Of a DNA stretch of 64,000 nt, positions 10,701 to 24,000 are shown piece after piece. This stretch comes from Lateolabrax maculatus (Eukaryota > Chordata > Actinopteri > Acropomatiformes > Lateolabracidae), in assembly GCA_031216445.1 (NCBI GenBank), contig CM062207.1:3228501-3292500 (forward strand). The letters run 5' to 3'. Numbering within the stretch: the stretch's first letter is position 1; each line of letters opens with the position of its first letter. Under the pieces are notes generated by a model that did not search any database, was not told the origin of the DNA, and saw only the letters and a program-made list of their open reading frames with translations. The position numbers and the translations under genes are program-made.

Positions 10701-11559
10701 TTAGGACGAATTTAGGCAAGTTTGGCGTGCAGTGGTGGTCGTTTGGTGGGTGCATCACCAAAATATGTTGGATGACTTTTTAACCTCGTCTCTTTAACCC
10801 CTGACAGACTAGAAGTATCCAGATCCTTTACTCAAGAAGTAGCTGCGATTAGGTGTTAATGTACTCTTATAATTAAAAGCCCTGCATTGAAAGCTTTACT
10901 TAAGTAAAAGTGAATGCATATTATGAGCAAAATGTACAAAAAGCACCCTTACAAAGTGTTATCAGATTATTTTTACTGATGCATTTACATGTAAGCTGCA
11001 TTTTCTATGTTGTAGCTGCTTGAAGTGGAGTTTGTTTAACTACTTTATATTCTGTTGGATAGTTTTAACAACAGCAGGTGAGTCTGACATTACATATTTA
11101 TATGTTGTAATCTACTTTTGTACCTTTAAAAGTTTGTGCATTTTGAAAGAACAGTTATGGTGTCTTTAGAAAGAAGACAAACACGTCACATACGACTGAC
11201 ATAATCAGTTGTTGTTGCACCTTTTTCTTCTCTACCTTTTCTACCTTTATGCTGGATCAAAAGTGCACCTCCTGTTACCGTACCTCTCCGTACAAAATGT
11301 CCACCAATTTATCTCGACTTTCGGGTGTTGGTCTTGGGTTTTAATATTTGAAGTATGAAACAAGCAGACTGTATAGATTTTCCATGGAATATGATTTCAT
11401 TCTGTTCATATTTATGGCTCATACTCGGGAGTTTGAGTGGGACATCAGGCTTCATGAGTTAAATAGGCAGATAAATCATAATCGAATTGGAGAAAAGGCT
11501 CCACAGAGTGATAAGTTTGGACTGTGGAAAAAGATGATCATCGGAAAAGCTTGTATTAT

Positions 11560-12000
11560 ATTAATTTGAAATGAGTTAGTGAACCTTTTTGCTATGTAAT
11601 CACAGGCTGCACCAATTAGCTTTGCACATTTGATCATCATTTGTGCTCTTAGGTAACCTCCATTAACCAAATAAAAGCTGTGTGCAGAACAGCTGGGCAT
11701 CTGCAGACCCATGGCAATGAATAAACAATAGAGAGCTGAGGAGGACAACAACACAACAGCAAAGCCACCGTGAAGAGAAAACACGCAGAAACTTGAAGTG
11801 AATGAGCTGAATGTTAAAGTCCCTCAGCAGTTACAGATGTGGCTAATGGTTCATTTTAATGGGGAGACAGAGGTTTTACACGTGGCGCTCTTTGTTTTGG
11901 ATCACCATGTGAACTATGCTGCTAATGAACTATATCCTCATGTGCGTCTCTCAGAGTTAATAAACACTCTGCGAATGTCAGATTAATTAAGGCTGTGATT
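11560..12000. promoter_or_regulatory. Candidate conserved non-coding element cluster
   Basis: This AT-rich, repeat-free block has no coding potential. It contains homeodomain-core motifs such as CCAATTAGC, CATTAACC and GATTAATTAA. Similar motif-dense sequence continues at about 12325 (AACTAATTAAG) and 12465 (ACTTAATTAGGGCC). This composition is typical of developmental enhancers next to CYP26 genes. Conservation cannot be tested here. Confidence 0.25.
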
Positions 12001-12499
12001 GTTTTTGTGCCTGCGGTGGCAGATCCGGACCGAAAAGTTCAGAAAGTCGAGACCCAGGTTTTTATTCTTAAAAATTATAATTCCATTTATTCATGGCACT
12101 TTAAAAAAACAAACAAATTTAGAGAAGTTTTCTTTGTATGAGAAGCGGGCAGTCTTCTCTTTTCATATCAGATTAAGGACCGATGCCTTTAAGAAACAAA
12201 AACTGAACAGAAGACACATTTTGGTGAGGAATTTTGTTGGAAGAAGAGACTATCTGTGCTGGGTTTGATGCCCACAGCATACGAGGTCAGTGACTAAGTG
12301 TGGTTGAACAGTACATGCGGATTCCTTGAACTAATTAAGTACAAAGTGGCCGTTCCCCCTCCTCGCCAAATTTTCTGGATCGGGGCTTGTGGGAAGACTT
12401 CTGAGGAAAACTAGGATGTGGGTTTTTTTTTATGCTGCTGCTATGCTGGTTGGTGTGCGACAACTTAATTAGGGCCTCATTTGATCAGAGCTGTGTGTT

Positions 12500-14677
12500 T
12501 CCAGACGTGGCTGCATGTCTGCCGGGGGACGAGAGAGAAGACGGCTCGGTTTTTCTTTGTGGGAAGCGAGGTTGTGGGTTTTAAACCCTCAGTCCTGCCT
12601 GAGGCGAGTGAGTGGGTCCTCTTCCTTCACACATCACTGCTAATGAGCGTTTGACCAGAGCTGTGGTACCCGAGTCTGGTCAAAGTCTCAGGACATTTCT
12701 TATATTACCTTCTTGTTTTGTTGACGTCGTCCATATTCAACAACAAAAAATGGCGTCGGTCCATGCCCTGTGCTATGGTTAGGGTTTGGTTAGGTTAGGC
12801 ACAAGAACAACTTGGTTAGTGGTATGAAAAGATCATGGTTTCTGTAACATAAGTTCTTTTTTGAAAGCAGTCTTGATTACAGCGGTCCTGCTCTTGAGCA
12901 AGATGTTGATTGTGGAGAGTCAGACTTCATGTTTATTGTCATGAGTCTGATCCTGATATTTTCATCTGTTTATTATCTGTGTGAGAGCTGATGAAGCTCA
13001 GAAAGCTGGTGAAGGAGCAGGTTTGGTAGCTGAGAGGTTGTGGTTTCAAATCCTGTCTCGAAAAGAATTTACAATTTATTTTTGGGGGCAAAACGTCTCA
13101 AATTTGAACTCCTATCAAACCCCCTATTCAAGTAACTGCATCCATTAACAAACACGATGCTCTCATTGGTGAAGACGACGGTTTTGGTTAAGAAGTTCCC
13201 AGATGAGTCTAAAAGTTACAATAAAAATGTTCCATTTGCCGAGCAGACTCATGACCCGAAACCTGAATTTAATTTAGCTGAAATTAAAAGTGTCTCAGCC
13301 CATGGGAATCTTTTTCTGAGACACTTTCAGATTTACGATGATGAGACGGGGATGTTTTGACAAAATCTTTAGCTCAGATCTCTGAATGTGCAAAAATAAA
13401 ACAACATTTAATGAAGAAATCCTTATTTACGAGGAGCGGCTGGCTCCATTTGTTGTGATTTCTGAGTCATTTAACCAAATTTCAGCTCCTTCTTTCAGAC
13501 GAGTCTTTGAAACTTTGGCCGTCAAAAGCTCCACAGGGAACCATTACGCTACTGGTGGGGACGGAGAATGGTTTAAATTAAGAAAATATCTCTTTGTGTT
13601 GGAGTGTGAGAGAAAGAGAGACAGACCTTAATCCACCCTCGTCAGCTGTCGCGGCGACACATGATGACGCAACGAAACCCAAGCGAGGGATGGAAGTAGA
13701 TCCTTTGATGTGCCAAATGAACGCTCTGACGAAGAGGCCGGGGCGAAGAAGAGGAGTGGCGCTGGGAGGACAGGAAGGGAGCGCCCGCACGTCTTCATGG
13801 CAAAATTACGCAATGAATGACGAGAAGAAACGAGGCATGGACGAGAATGAAAAAGATGACAGAGACGTGACAGATGATCCCTCCTGTTTGTCTCTTTTTC
13901 TTTTGCTCTCACCCTGGGTTTATTTTTTTGCTTATTTTTCCTCATTTTCTTGTTTTCTTTTCTTTTTCTTTTCTTTTGCTTTTCTTTACAGTTTTACCCG
14001 AGCCAGCAGCGTGGCTCTAGCGATGGCAGCTTCGATCAGCTCGTCGACTACTTCGGTCGAGATTGAAACAACAACAGCCGTCATCGGGTCAAAATATATT
14101 TCATCCAATGCTTTGACCAAATACATGCAAAACATTCCCAAAAAACTTAGTTTTACTTTGTATTTAGCACTAATTAGCAAATGTCATATTATGACATAAT
14201 GATATATTATTATAATATATTATTTTATCATTACGGAGCCTCTTGCCACCCTGAGATCCACATCCTCATTGTTGTATTTGTTCACAGATTATATATCTAT
14301 TTTTTGGGGGGGATAAATTGTTTTATTTAAGGTCAGTGGAAAGTTTTTGGTCGTGGTTTTACTCAAAAAACAGCCAGCTTCACCACATCATGCAAATAAC
14401 CAACATTTGTTTTCTTGCAACAAGTATGCGTTTGCCATGAAAGCAGTTTTCTGTCTCTCTCTCGTTGCATCCCTCTGTCTTTCTGTCTTTCTTTCTTTCT
14501 GACCGCAGACCGGCATTTTACTGGGCAGCACCAAACAGCTTGTAACCCGGCTGCTCCGCACTGACTCGGCTGTAACGAGTCTGCGTGTCCTCGGGGTGTC
14601 AGGTCTCCTGCTGACAGTCACACTGCTCGGTGCCAACAAGGCGACGCACACATCCCAAAACTATTAGTCTGCACTGC

Positions 14678-14711
<34 letters not shown>

Positions 14712-16000
14712 AAACAACCTATTTCCCACAAACAACACGAGTTACACAAGTACATAACACACACACACACTGTTGTTAATCAGAGGTTTATGGAGAACAC
14801 ATGTAGCGTTAGTTTCTCATGATGACACACCGCCGTCAGCTAGAAAACACAGTTCATCGGGTCAACGTGGTGTGTGTGAGTGTGTGTGTGTACACTGTCG
14901 AGTGAGTTCATGGTAATCCAAGGCATGAGTGCATGTGTGTGTGAGTGTGTTCAGTGGTTAATTGGTGCCTGGTATGAGTGTGTGTTTGTGTTAAATCATG
15001 TTTTAGTGTTTGAAATCTGACTTCAACAGTCATTCTGTTGTGCGTAGGTGAAGAGGCAAATAAAGACATCTGGGCTCAATGACTCAGCTGTGTGTGTGTG
15101 TGTGTGTGTGTTTTCCTGCATGCTGTAACTTACTTTGTTTCTTCCTCACTCATCTTTTAGTGTTTAAGCCTCGAACTCTTGCTGTGTTTCGTCATCAGTG
15201 GTGGGAAAAGTTCAAAGTCATTCGTTATTATTTTCAGTGTGTTTGAAACTTACAGAGTCACCATCGCCGTAAGGACAAAAACAGGAAATCGTTCTCGTTA
15301 AGAGGAGGGAGACAACACGTTTAAGATGGAATAAACCTCCCGCCGCTGGATTTTGCGACTACACATTGATAATAAAGATGACACTCCTATAGAGTATACG
15401 GTATAGGCTACAATGGAGTATAGAAGTGAGTATTTATAGTGTATAGTTTAGAGGTTTTTATAGATCCAAGACCAAGCTGACAGAAGGGCGGGACTGAGAG
15501 AAAGATGCGCAATTACAAATCCGTCTGCTACTTCAGCACCACGGACAGCGCCACACAGCCATCGATACGCAGCACAGTTAGGCTACTGATCTTTCAGCTC
15601 CGCGGTCGGGCTCATAGATCCTGACTCGAACAAACCTCAGTCAGATAAAAGATCAGTCAGTCAGGCGGGTTAACAGTTCTGCTGTCACTCGTCCCTCCTC
15701 AAGTCGCAGACTGATTGTTGCATATCTGCCTGCGGACAATTACAAATATATCCAGTAGGGGGCAGATCAGAGCCAAATGATCGCCTTTGTCTTCCTTTTT
15801 GGTCATTTGTTCAGTTTCTGCTGCTGACTTTACTTCACATCCTGATGTAATGTCCCCAACATTCATGTGCTTGATCGCACCTTGCATATGAGTTGCATTA
15901 ATTTCTTAAAACGTGCAAACCAAGGCTCCGGGTAACCGACTGACTCTTCATCACACGTCAGGTTAACGTTAACATACGCAATTTTAACAAACACAAAAGG
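12500..16000. other. Intergenic sequence, no supported gene
   Basis: A possible tRNA-derived fragment lies near 13000-13060 (GGTTTCAAATCC resembles a B box). T/C-rich sequence occurs around 13890-13990 and GT arrays at about 14682-14710 and 15091-15110. 15450-15600 includes CAGCACCACGGACAGCG, similar to 8360-8400. The open frame at 13594-14199 has a low-complexity Ser/Phe/Leu middle and no family resemblance. Confidence 0.6.
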
Positions 16001-16431
16001 CTGTTGCTCTTCCTGTTTTTCCTACGTCATGTAATCCGTTTGTGTTTTGTCCACAGGAAGAATAAACTTCTGCTCGGCTGAAGCCGATGATGATCCCAGT
16101 GAATGAAATGGAAGAGAAGTCGCCTGTCAGCAGATATTTCTTCACCTCCTGAGGAAGGAAACTGCAGCCAAAACTGTTGAAGGTAAACAAAAATATACGA
16201 CTAGTTTTGAAATAAGAAATAGTTTACCAAAAACTAATATATAACTTTTATAACCTTTTACACGGCCGATGATACAAAGAACCACAATGTACTTAATTTA
16301 CCACAATGTAACTATAATAGTAAAAATGAACAAATTAGCAATGAACACAGTTAATCTGTGTTCACGAACGCTCCTCATTTCCCCGAAATCATAAAGATAA
16401 TCAGTTAGTCAGTTTCCCAGCTGGATACAGT

Positions 16432-16519
<88 letters not shown>

Positions 16520-16648
16520 GAAACACACACATTTTCCAAGATTTCCCCAGAGAGGTCTGTATCAAATCAGATCTAAAACGGCAATTACAGTAATGCCGCC
16601 TGACACTTAAATGTTTTTGTATTCACCGTGAATACTGGGGGAAAAATC

Positions 16649-16698
<50 letters not shown>

Positions 16699-16828
16699 AC
16701 ACACGTCATAACGATCCCAAAACACAGAGCTATCAGGTCTCTGCTAAGCCTTAATAATGGGCTCCATTATAATTCAGCCTTCTTCATATGTGGTCGGGAA
16801 CAAAAAACGAATGAGGAACTGGCAGGGC

Positions 16829-16867
<39 letters not shown>

Positions 16868-17693
16868 ACAACCACACAGTAGTAGTGTTTAGTAAGAAAG
16901 AGAATTTGCTGGTCAGGCCGCATGGGGAATATTAGTAAAACTCACAGTGGATGAAAACTGACAGAGATGAAGCGATAGGAGATGAGGAGATAGAGAGATG
17001 AGAGAGAGAGAGAGGAGGAAGAGAAGAGGGGATGGAGAGTTTCAGAGGACGCGGACCACAGGCATCCAGAGGGAGATGAATAATGTGGTTGTCCTGTATC
17101 GCCGAGGACATTTCCAGTTTTAAATCAAGTTACTTTAACAAACGTGCTGTTGGGGGAAAAAAGGAAGTCCAACATTTGAGTATTCCAAGTCGGGGAAAGA
17201 TTTAGAAAAGAAAACAAGAAGCCAAATGAATCTTCATTTTGCGAATTATTGTGAGACAAGTTAAAATGGCATTTGATGGCCAGCAGGTTTGAAAAATGTG
17301 TTGACTAAACAGACTTTAATACAAGTATTATACTTTAATTTATTAGTAGAATTAGTGGAGTATTAAGAATACAGAGACGTAGGAAAAGGAGAGAAAGGGG
17401 GAATAAAACAGGAATAAAGTGACTACAAAAATTAAGAATTAAGGACACTTGAAGCAAGAGGAGGATGAAGAGATTTACAAATTAAAAACAGGGAAAAAAT
17501 CTAATAAAAAGAGAGAACTGAACAACATTTTTGGTCTTGTGATGAAGAAAGAGAGAAAGTGAAAGTCACCCACACAGTCGGTGTTTCTATAACCTTTGAC
17601 CCCTCAGGCTCATCAATAACCAGGAGGCGAGGAGAAGTGTGTGTGCTGTCTCATCCGTCTTCATTAGACCTCTGTGTGTGTGTGTGTGTGTGT

Positions 17694-17734
<41 letters not shown>

Positions 17735-19209
17735 GTAGAGCGTCGTCTAGCACACACAGTTTAAGTGGACACACACATACGTAGGATTAATTCATGTAAG
17801 GAAACAGTTTAAGAAGTCAAAAACTAAAACTGAACTTTTATTTTGAAAATATAACTGATGTTTTGGTTAGTTTAGTTTAACCACTTTTTTTATTTACCAA
17901 ATATCTCTCTCCATATCTTTTTAAAATTTTTTTTTTATCACCCACGCATCTCTGTTTCCGCTTGTGGAAGGAAGAACAGTTTTACACACCGATATCTGAT
18001 GGACTGATTATTTATCTCTCTATCTGACACACAGGAGCCAGACGATATGCAAACCAGACCCGGACCAGGAAGTGATGGTGGTGTTGAAAGCTTCGTGCAC
18101 AGGTGTGTGTGGACACTGCTGTAGATACCACAAACTTAATCTCACTCTTTCTTTCCTTGTTTTCACCAGAAGTAGAAGAAGTATTCAGATCCTTTACATG
18201 AGTAAAAGTACTAAAGTATCAAAAGTAAAAATGCAGAAAAATGTGTATGTTGTTCTTTAGTGTCTTATGTAAATACAAATCCTGAGCTGGTTTTGAATGT
18301 GCAGCTGAAAAGGGACAAAACGAAGTGCACTCAAAGGATCGATGCTGTTTGATGAACGCCATTCACCCACAATGCAATTCCAGAAAAAAATGCACGAGCT
18401 ACTCACAGCTGCAAAAATTAACATATATTGGCGGTGAAGCGGCTCCAGGAAGATCTCAGAAAGCATAAAATAAGATCACACGTCGCTGCTTTATTTCAAG
18501 TGTCATTCCAAAGTTTGCTCTGTCGACTCCTGTATCGTATCGTTACGTCTTATTATAAAACAGTAAAGTATGTGCAGTTCTTGTATACTAACTGCAAACA
18601 TAGTACATAATAATAGTAAATATATAGTACTCTTACTCTACCCAATTCCCTACACAATGACTCTAAATTTAGCATGTAAGTCTTAACGTATTGTTCTTTT
18701 TATTAACTTCTTAAGGAGGCAGATTAAAATGAATGCAATGTTTCCCAGGCAACAGTGAACTACACTAATAAACATAGTGACAAACTATGTTAAAAAACAG
18801 AATATATCAATGAAAATAAATCGGATGATTATTTTACATCATTAACATCACGTTTGTATCATTTTATATGTAATTATTAAACTGCTGCACTTTGAGTAGT
18901 TCAACACAGATCCACTAAAGTCAAATTAGTTAAAAAAGACACAAACACGAGTAATTACTCCGTTAGAATAAAGAAAGTAACTGTAGAAGCAGTTTGTTAT
19001 TTCTGCCGCTGCTGCTGATATTAACAAGGACGTAAAGAAGGAAAGGAAACAAGGAAGGACACAAGTCTGCTTCCTCCAGCTTTCCTTCCTCCCTTCTTCT
19101 TGATGTACATTTAGAGGAAGTTATTCAAGTTATACAACGACTTCCTGTTTCTAAACTGAGCTGTTTGTCTCTTCCCTGTCTGCTAGAACACACTATCAAA
19201 CCTGAGCAT

Positions 19210-19273
<64 letters not shown>

Positions 19274-19360
19274 GATGTGATATTAAAACTGATAGAACAG
19301 ATGGTTTGTGTAGAGGTGAGTGTGTGAGAGAAACACTGATAGTAGATGAGATGCTCTGCC

Positions 19361-19405
<45 letters not shown>

Positions 19406-19500
19406 TCCTCCGGGCAACACCGCTGTGATATCGATGACCTCTCGTAACCCCAGCACGACCTCGGATGACCTCTCACCTCTGCAGGTCACAGTGAGCAGCA
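16000..19500. other. Intergenic sequence with microsatellites and exon-like segments
   Basis: A (TC)n array (16435-16480) is joined to a CA array (16489-16519). Further CA/GT arrays lie at 16652-16696, about 16830-16870, 17673-17731, 19214-19271 and about 19361-19404. GA-rich sequence lies near 16990-17040. Segments bounded by good AG/GT splice signals on the plus strand occur at 16057-16182 (stops in all frames) and 18035-18102. A DR1-type motif (TAACCT-T-TGACCC) lies at 17590-17602. Half-sites spaced as DR4 lie at 19435-19471. Confidence 0.55.
19214..19271. repeat. (CA)n microsatellite
   Basis: A pure CA run of about 29 units; a GT array follows at about 19361-19404. Confidence 0.95.
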
Positions 19501-21242
19501 GAAAAAACAAAAAACTTGTATTTTGTTGTGTGTGCAGTAGTTCAATACAAAATTGTAAAAATAAATCAAGAAACTTGAGTGTTTCTTGGTGTCCAAGGCC
19601 GAAGTTTACACCAGACTTAATTTAAATTTGTTGACCGATTCCTGGTAGATCCTGATCCTCACCTGCGGAGGTAACGGCCGAATCTATCGCATCTTTCCAG
19701 CCGCTCGTGTAAAGTTTCGGTCCTAGTAGCTGAGAGGATTTTATACACAGACCCGTAAATCTGTTCAATATACGGCTGCTTCATCCAGGCTCTTGATGTG
19801 TTTGGCTCGTCTTAAAAAGACAAAAGACAGCAGAGGAAACGTGAAGATTGTTTTATTGGAGTCTGGATACTCGCGTGTGTTTGAAAGAGAAATCTGCTTC
19901 TTCTCACACTTGCCAGACCGCAGGAATCTGAGACACACCGCTGTCAGACGAGTAATAATGAGATAACACACACACACACACACACGCTGCAGCTCACACT
20001 CTGTTATTGCACTATAACACATCTTGTAATGCTCAAACGGTGTGTGCAGCAGAAAGACTTTATATTTAGAGCACAAATGTGCTCATTTACACACTTTAAT
20101 CAAACACACAAACACAAAGTGAGAGCAACGCCTCAAACTTTCATTTCTATTTCGTTGCCAAACCTGCTCTTATTTCTCTCCAGTTCTTCTGTTTCCTTCA
20201 CTTCATCTTTCAAAGTTAATATTTAATGGAATTTATCAGATGCAACACTTTTTTTTTCATTACAGTTTGAATTGTGGGGACAATAAACTGTTTAGACTTT
20301 AGTGATAGTCGTCAATATTTGTCCACCACAAGCTCCTGAAGTATTTGCAGTGCTTCAGTTCTCCATGTTATTTGGTGCATTGTTGTAATTACAGCTCAGC
20401 GAACCTCATTAGCAATTTATTCGGGTCAGTCACCTCGTCGGTTTCAGAGGAAAAGCTGCTCGACCGCTTCGCGCCACAAAACGGAGAAAGGCCGCTCTTC
20501 TTCCACAACAAGCTTCTCTTAAATAAGCTCTCCGAGTACGCAGTCCTGTTCGAAATATTAAAAGAATAAAATGGCACATAGACCAAGAAAGATGCACAAA
20601 GAGCAACATCGACATGACGCTTGGCACTAAATTTGGTCTAAGCTTTGAGACACTTGAGTACTGGCACTGAGACATAGACGCAGATTTGTGGCCTGACATG
20701 TCAAACATTTGTAAATAAACAAAGAAAATGTGCCTTTTTTTTTTGTGGATTAAGAGACTCCAGTGCAGGCAGATATATTGGTGATCGTACACAAACATTA
20801 CAGGCAGCAGCTTTAAAGAAGCACCTAGTTAGTTTGTTTAAATGTGCTGCAGCGGTCAGTGGGTGTGTGCAGCATGCACAGTAATTACTCAGCACTGGAG
20901 AGATTTTCTCAGAAATCTTTTAAACTTGACACCCCGACTGTGACCCGAACAAAGTTTCCACTGCAGCTAAAAAAGACCTGAAATGAGGAACCAAAATCCA
21001 TAGAGTCAGCTCCTCCTCAGAAGTGATAAAGTGACCGCAAACTGACTCGGCAGAAAAGCTTAAGATGACAGAGAACGTGAACGGGGAAGGAGGATTTCTG
21101 AAAATTCAGTGCATGAATGTTTTTAAGAAAATGTTGAAAACTGAAAAATGCACAGAAGGAAGAGAGAACGGGGAGAGAGGGAGGTTTTAGTGAGGCATCC
21201 CGAGGCTTTGAGCGCTCCACTGCTTCTCTATAGACTGCTGGG

Positions 21243-21248
<6 letters not shown>

Positions 21249-21302
<54 letters not shown>

Positions 21303-21374
21303 CGGCCGAGGAAACCTGGAGCATGCAGAGAGTTTGTGTTGCTTTGGATTCGAGTCGCTACCCTTCAGTGAACA

Positions 21375-21427
<53 letters not shown>

Positions 21428-21447
21428 CCCACCTCCCACCTGCAGCG

Positions 21448-21482
<35 letters not shown>

Positions 21483-21510
21483 CCCACCTGCAGCGCCCAC
21501 ACACACACAC
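21249..21510. repeat. Compound CA arrays with CCTCCCACCTGCAGCGCC linkers
   Basis: Four CA arrays are separated by unique sequence and by repeated linkers. The motif CCTCCCACCTGCAGCGCC occurs twice immediately before a CA run, so the last two arrays look like a tandem duplication. Confidence 0.8.
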
Positions 21511-21769
21511 AGGCCTCGTTAATCACATCCCTCACAGCAGACGCCCCTGCTGTCTGAAAGGTCAGAGGTCGTCAGGATGAGAGCGAGGCAGCGTGGGCGA
21601 GGGAAGGACGGTGACAAGTGTTAAAATAAATTTTGATCTACTTGTTTTATTAAGACAACATTTGTGTTTGTCGTTTCTCTGCAGGACCTGAAGTCAGTGA
21701 TGTTCCACTTGTGGCTGAAGGTAACTAAGTATATTTACTGAAGTATTGTGCTGAGGAACAATTGTAAGG

Positions 21770-21876
21770 GGGTTGCTTATCTTAGCTTAGCATAAAGACT
21801 GGAAACAAGGGGAAACAGCTAGCCTGATTCTGTCCAAAGATAAAAAAAAATGTTGAACTATTCCTTTAAAATGTTG
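21770..21876 (+). mobile_element. Dispersed MITE-like repeat, 3' end
   Basis: The text TTAGCTTAGCATAAAGACTG, then GGGGAAACAGCTAGCCTG, ending GTTGAACTATTCCTTTAA, is a repeat I recognise as frequent in percomorph genomes. The terminal CCTTTAA fits an inverted-repeat element ending at a TTAA site. Fragments resembling its other end occur at about 26185-26300 and 60385-60440. Confidence 0.5.
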
Positions 21877-23675
21877 GTGAAAAGAATGTCGTCAACGTAA
21901 CTTTTCTGGGCAAAACAAATTCACGTTTAAAAACATACGTAGAAAACGGGGTTGTCTCCTGCACCAGAATTCAGAGGAAAAACTTTTGACTTTAATACAT
22001 TTATTTCACAGCTTTAGTTACTTTGTCTATTTTACTTAAAGAACATATGATTTGCAGGTGAAAAACCAAATCGTATAACATAAACAGAATTTACAAATGT
22101 ACCTTTACTTAAAGTAAAGGCTGATTATTTCTGTTCATTCATTGTGTTTTAAATGTAGGATGTCTTCAGCACTAGTGTTCCCTTTAAAATACTCACACAA
22201 CTTGAAATCTGCACGTAGTAACATTCACTTTTCAAATTTTCTAACTCTAACAATAGGGATAAATCTGTATTTATAACTTTACTAATAAATAGTTTCATAT
22301 TTCTTTTAAAATTTTGTTAATCTAAGAAAAAAGAAATGTTTCCCATTAATTTTGTAAAGGAAATAAATAAGGTTTTTAGTTAGTAACACATAAGACACAA
22401 TGTAAACTTGAACATGATATCTTTGAATGATCAAAGTGACAAAAGAAGCTTTATGAAATAACACTCAAGGCAAAATATTCTCATTTGTTTGAGCTTTATT
22501 AGTATTTTACTTTAGTTTCATTCATTAGTGGTTTAATACAACAGCGTGTACAGTGCTTCTGTCTCAGCAAAGATTTCTGCTTACAAAATACAAAACAAAA
22601 GTAGCAACAACATCTGCGGCGGGAGGACTCTGGAAGCTGACGGACGTACAGGAGAACCGGTCAGAGCGGTGGATCGACCGCCGAAAAGTCACCCGGTGAC
22701 TCTCCAGCGACAATGACGAGTCCAAAATGCTGCAACTGAAACTAAACTAGCACGAGGGCGTTTAAAAACCAACCAACTTACAAAGAACATTTAAATATTT
22801 TTAATTTGAGAATTTGTTTTGATCGTTTCCTCGTAACTAAGAGATGCAAAGTCCTAATTCTGAGATAAGGACTTTAATTTAACGAGAAAATGTCTCTTCA
22901 AGTCATTTCAGGTTGTGATTTACGACTGATCGGTCGTCATTTCCAGTCTGAAAATCAATGTTACTCCTCGGATACAAGCAAATACCAGCGTCAGAGTAAC
23001 AAACAGCTGGCTGGCAAGTGTACAGACAACAGATCTTTATATGACTGTAAATGCAGCGCTGACGTTCAGGTGTCCAGACTCCAAACACCACAGTGTTGCT
23101 GCTTTATTGGCAGAAAAAAAAACACAAAATACAGCAAAGGCACATTCAGTAACGACGGCCCCGTTCCCTTACTAACACCTAAAAATGACAAACAGCTAAA
23201 GGATGGATGGAAGAAACAAACCCACACACCCAAAACACACACATCTGCAGACACACACACACGCACGACATGATGCCGCTCAATAAATCTAACATGGCGA
23301 CTTATTGAAAGAGAGGAAGACATAAATTCCCTTCTGACACACGCTGTAGGTTTGAATCCCTTTTATAAAGCGCCGTGATTAAACACACACACACATACAC
23401 AAAATGCTGCAGTTTCCAATGCTATTATTGCACCCAAGTTCAAGAAAAAAGCAACACATCGAGCGAAGAGACCCATATTAGTAAAAAATAAAATAAAGAA
23501 TCTAGTGTAAATTTAATTATGTGCTTTGCTTCAACTAAACAAACCACACACACAGCTTGGCATATGTTTATGGAAGACAGAAAAGTGTGTGTGCTCGGCG
23601 TTAGTACGATGGTTTCTATACAAATTAGTTTCTTTCTAGTCGACCAGGGAAACAAAACACTATACGCTCCGTAGC

Positions 23676-24000
23676 GGTTGCCAGATTCTGGCTTGATCCC
23701 CCTCTTTTAAGACCCAGTTATTTATACGTGAAGAGTAGAAAATGCTCAGGCAACATCCCCCGTTTAAATATTTAAAGTTTCACTGAATGAGGAGGAATGG
23801 GTTGCCATGTTTGGACAACATCCCCCCCCCTTTTAAATCCTGAACACTCACTGTGCTTTCAGGCGTTCCTAAGAGTGAATAAGGTTGCCAGATCTGGGCC
23901 GTGTTGCCCATTCAAGTGTTTGCAGGTTGTGTATAAAGGAGGGGGAAAGGGTTGCCATGTTGCGTGAATATCCCCCTTTATTAGGCATTAAGTGACACTG
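23676..24000. repeat. Diverged tandem repeat with GGTTGCCA core
   Basis: GGTTGCCA recurs at 23676, 23800, 23883 and 23950. Most copies are followed by an ATCCCCC-plus-T-rich segment about 20-30 nt later. A fifth partial unit (GGCAACATCCCCCGTTT) begins near 23750. Units are about 65-85 bp and imperfect. Confidence 0.6.

Larger units (their letters stand above)
19500..22480. other. Intergenic sequence with one CNE-like block and CA minisatellites
   Basis: About 20375-20590 is repeat-free and includes GTAATTACAGC and CCTCATTAGC, so it is a candidate regulatory element. 21249-21510 is a compound CA block. 21770-21876 is a dispersed repeat. 21880-22480 is AT-rich without a gene. Confidence 0.55.

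Noticed and set aside
13000..13060. tRNA-like sequence with a B-box-like GGTTTCAAATCC
   Set aside because: No complete cloverleaf can be drawn and no A box is convincing. At most a decayed tRNA-derived SINE.
16057..16182. Exon-like segment with strong AG and GT boundaries
   Set aside because: Stops occur in all three frames, so it is not coding. It could be a noncoding exon, but nothing else supports it.
21148..21580. Open frames rich in Thr-His or Cys-Val repeats, here and at about 40 other CA/GT arrays
   Set aside because: Direct translations of dinucleotide microsatellites.
22890..23273. 127-codon plus-strand open frame
   Set aside because: Complex composition but no family features. 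It lies in the probable EXOC6B 3' region and ends in a CA-derived Thr-His run.
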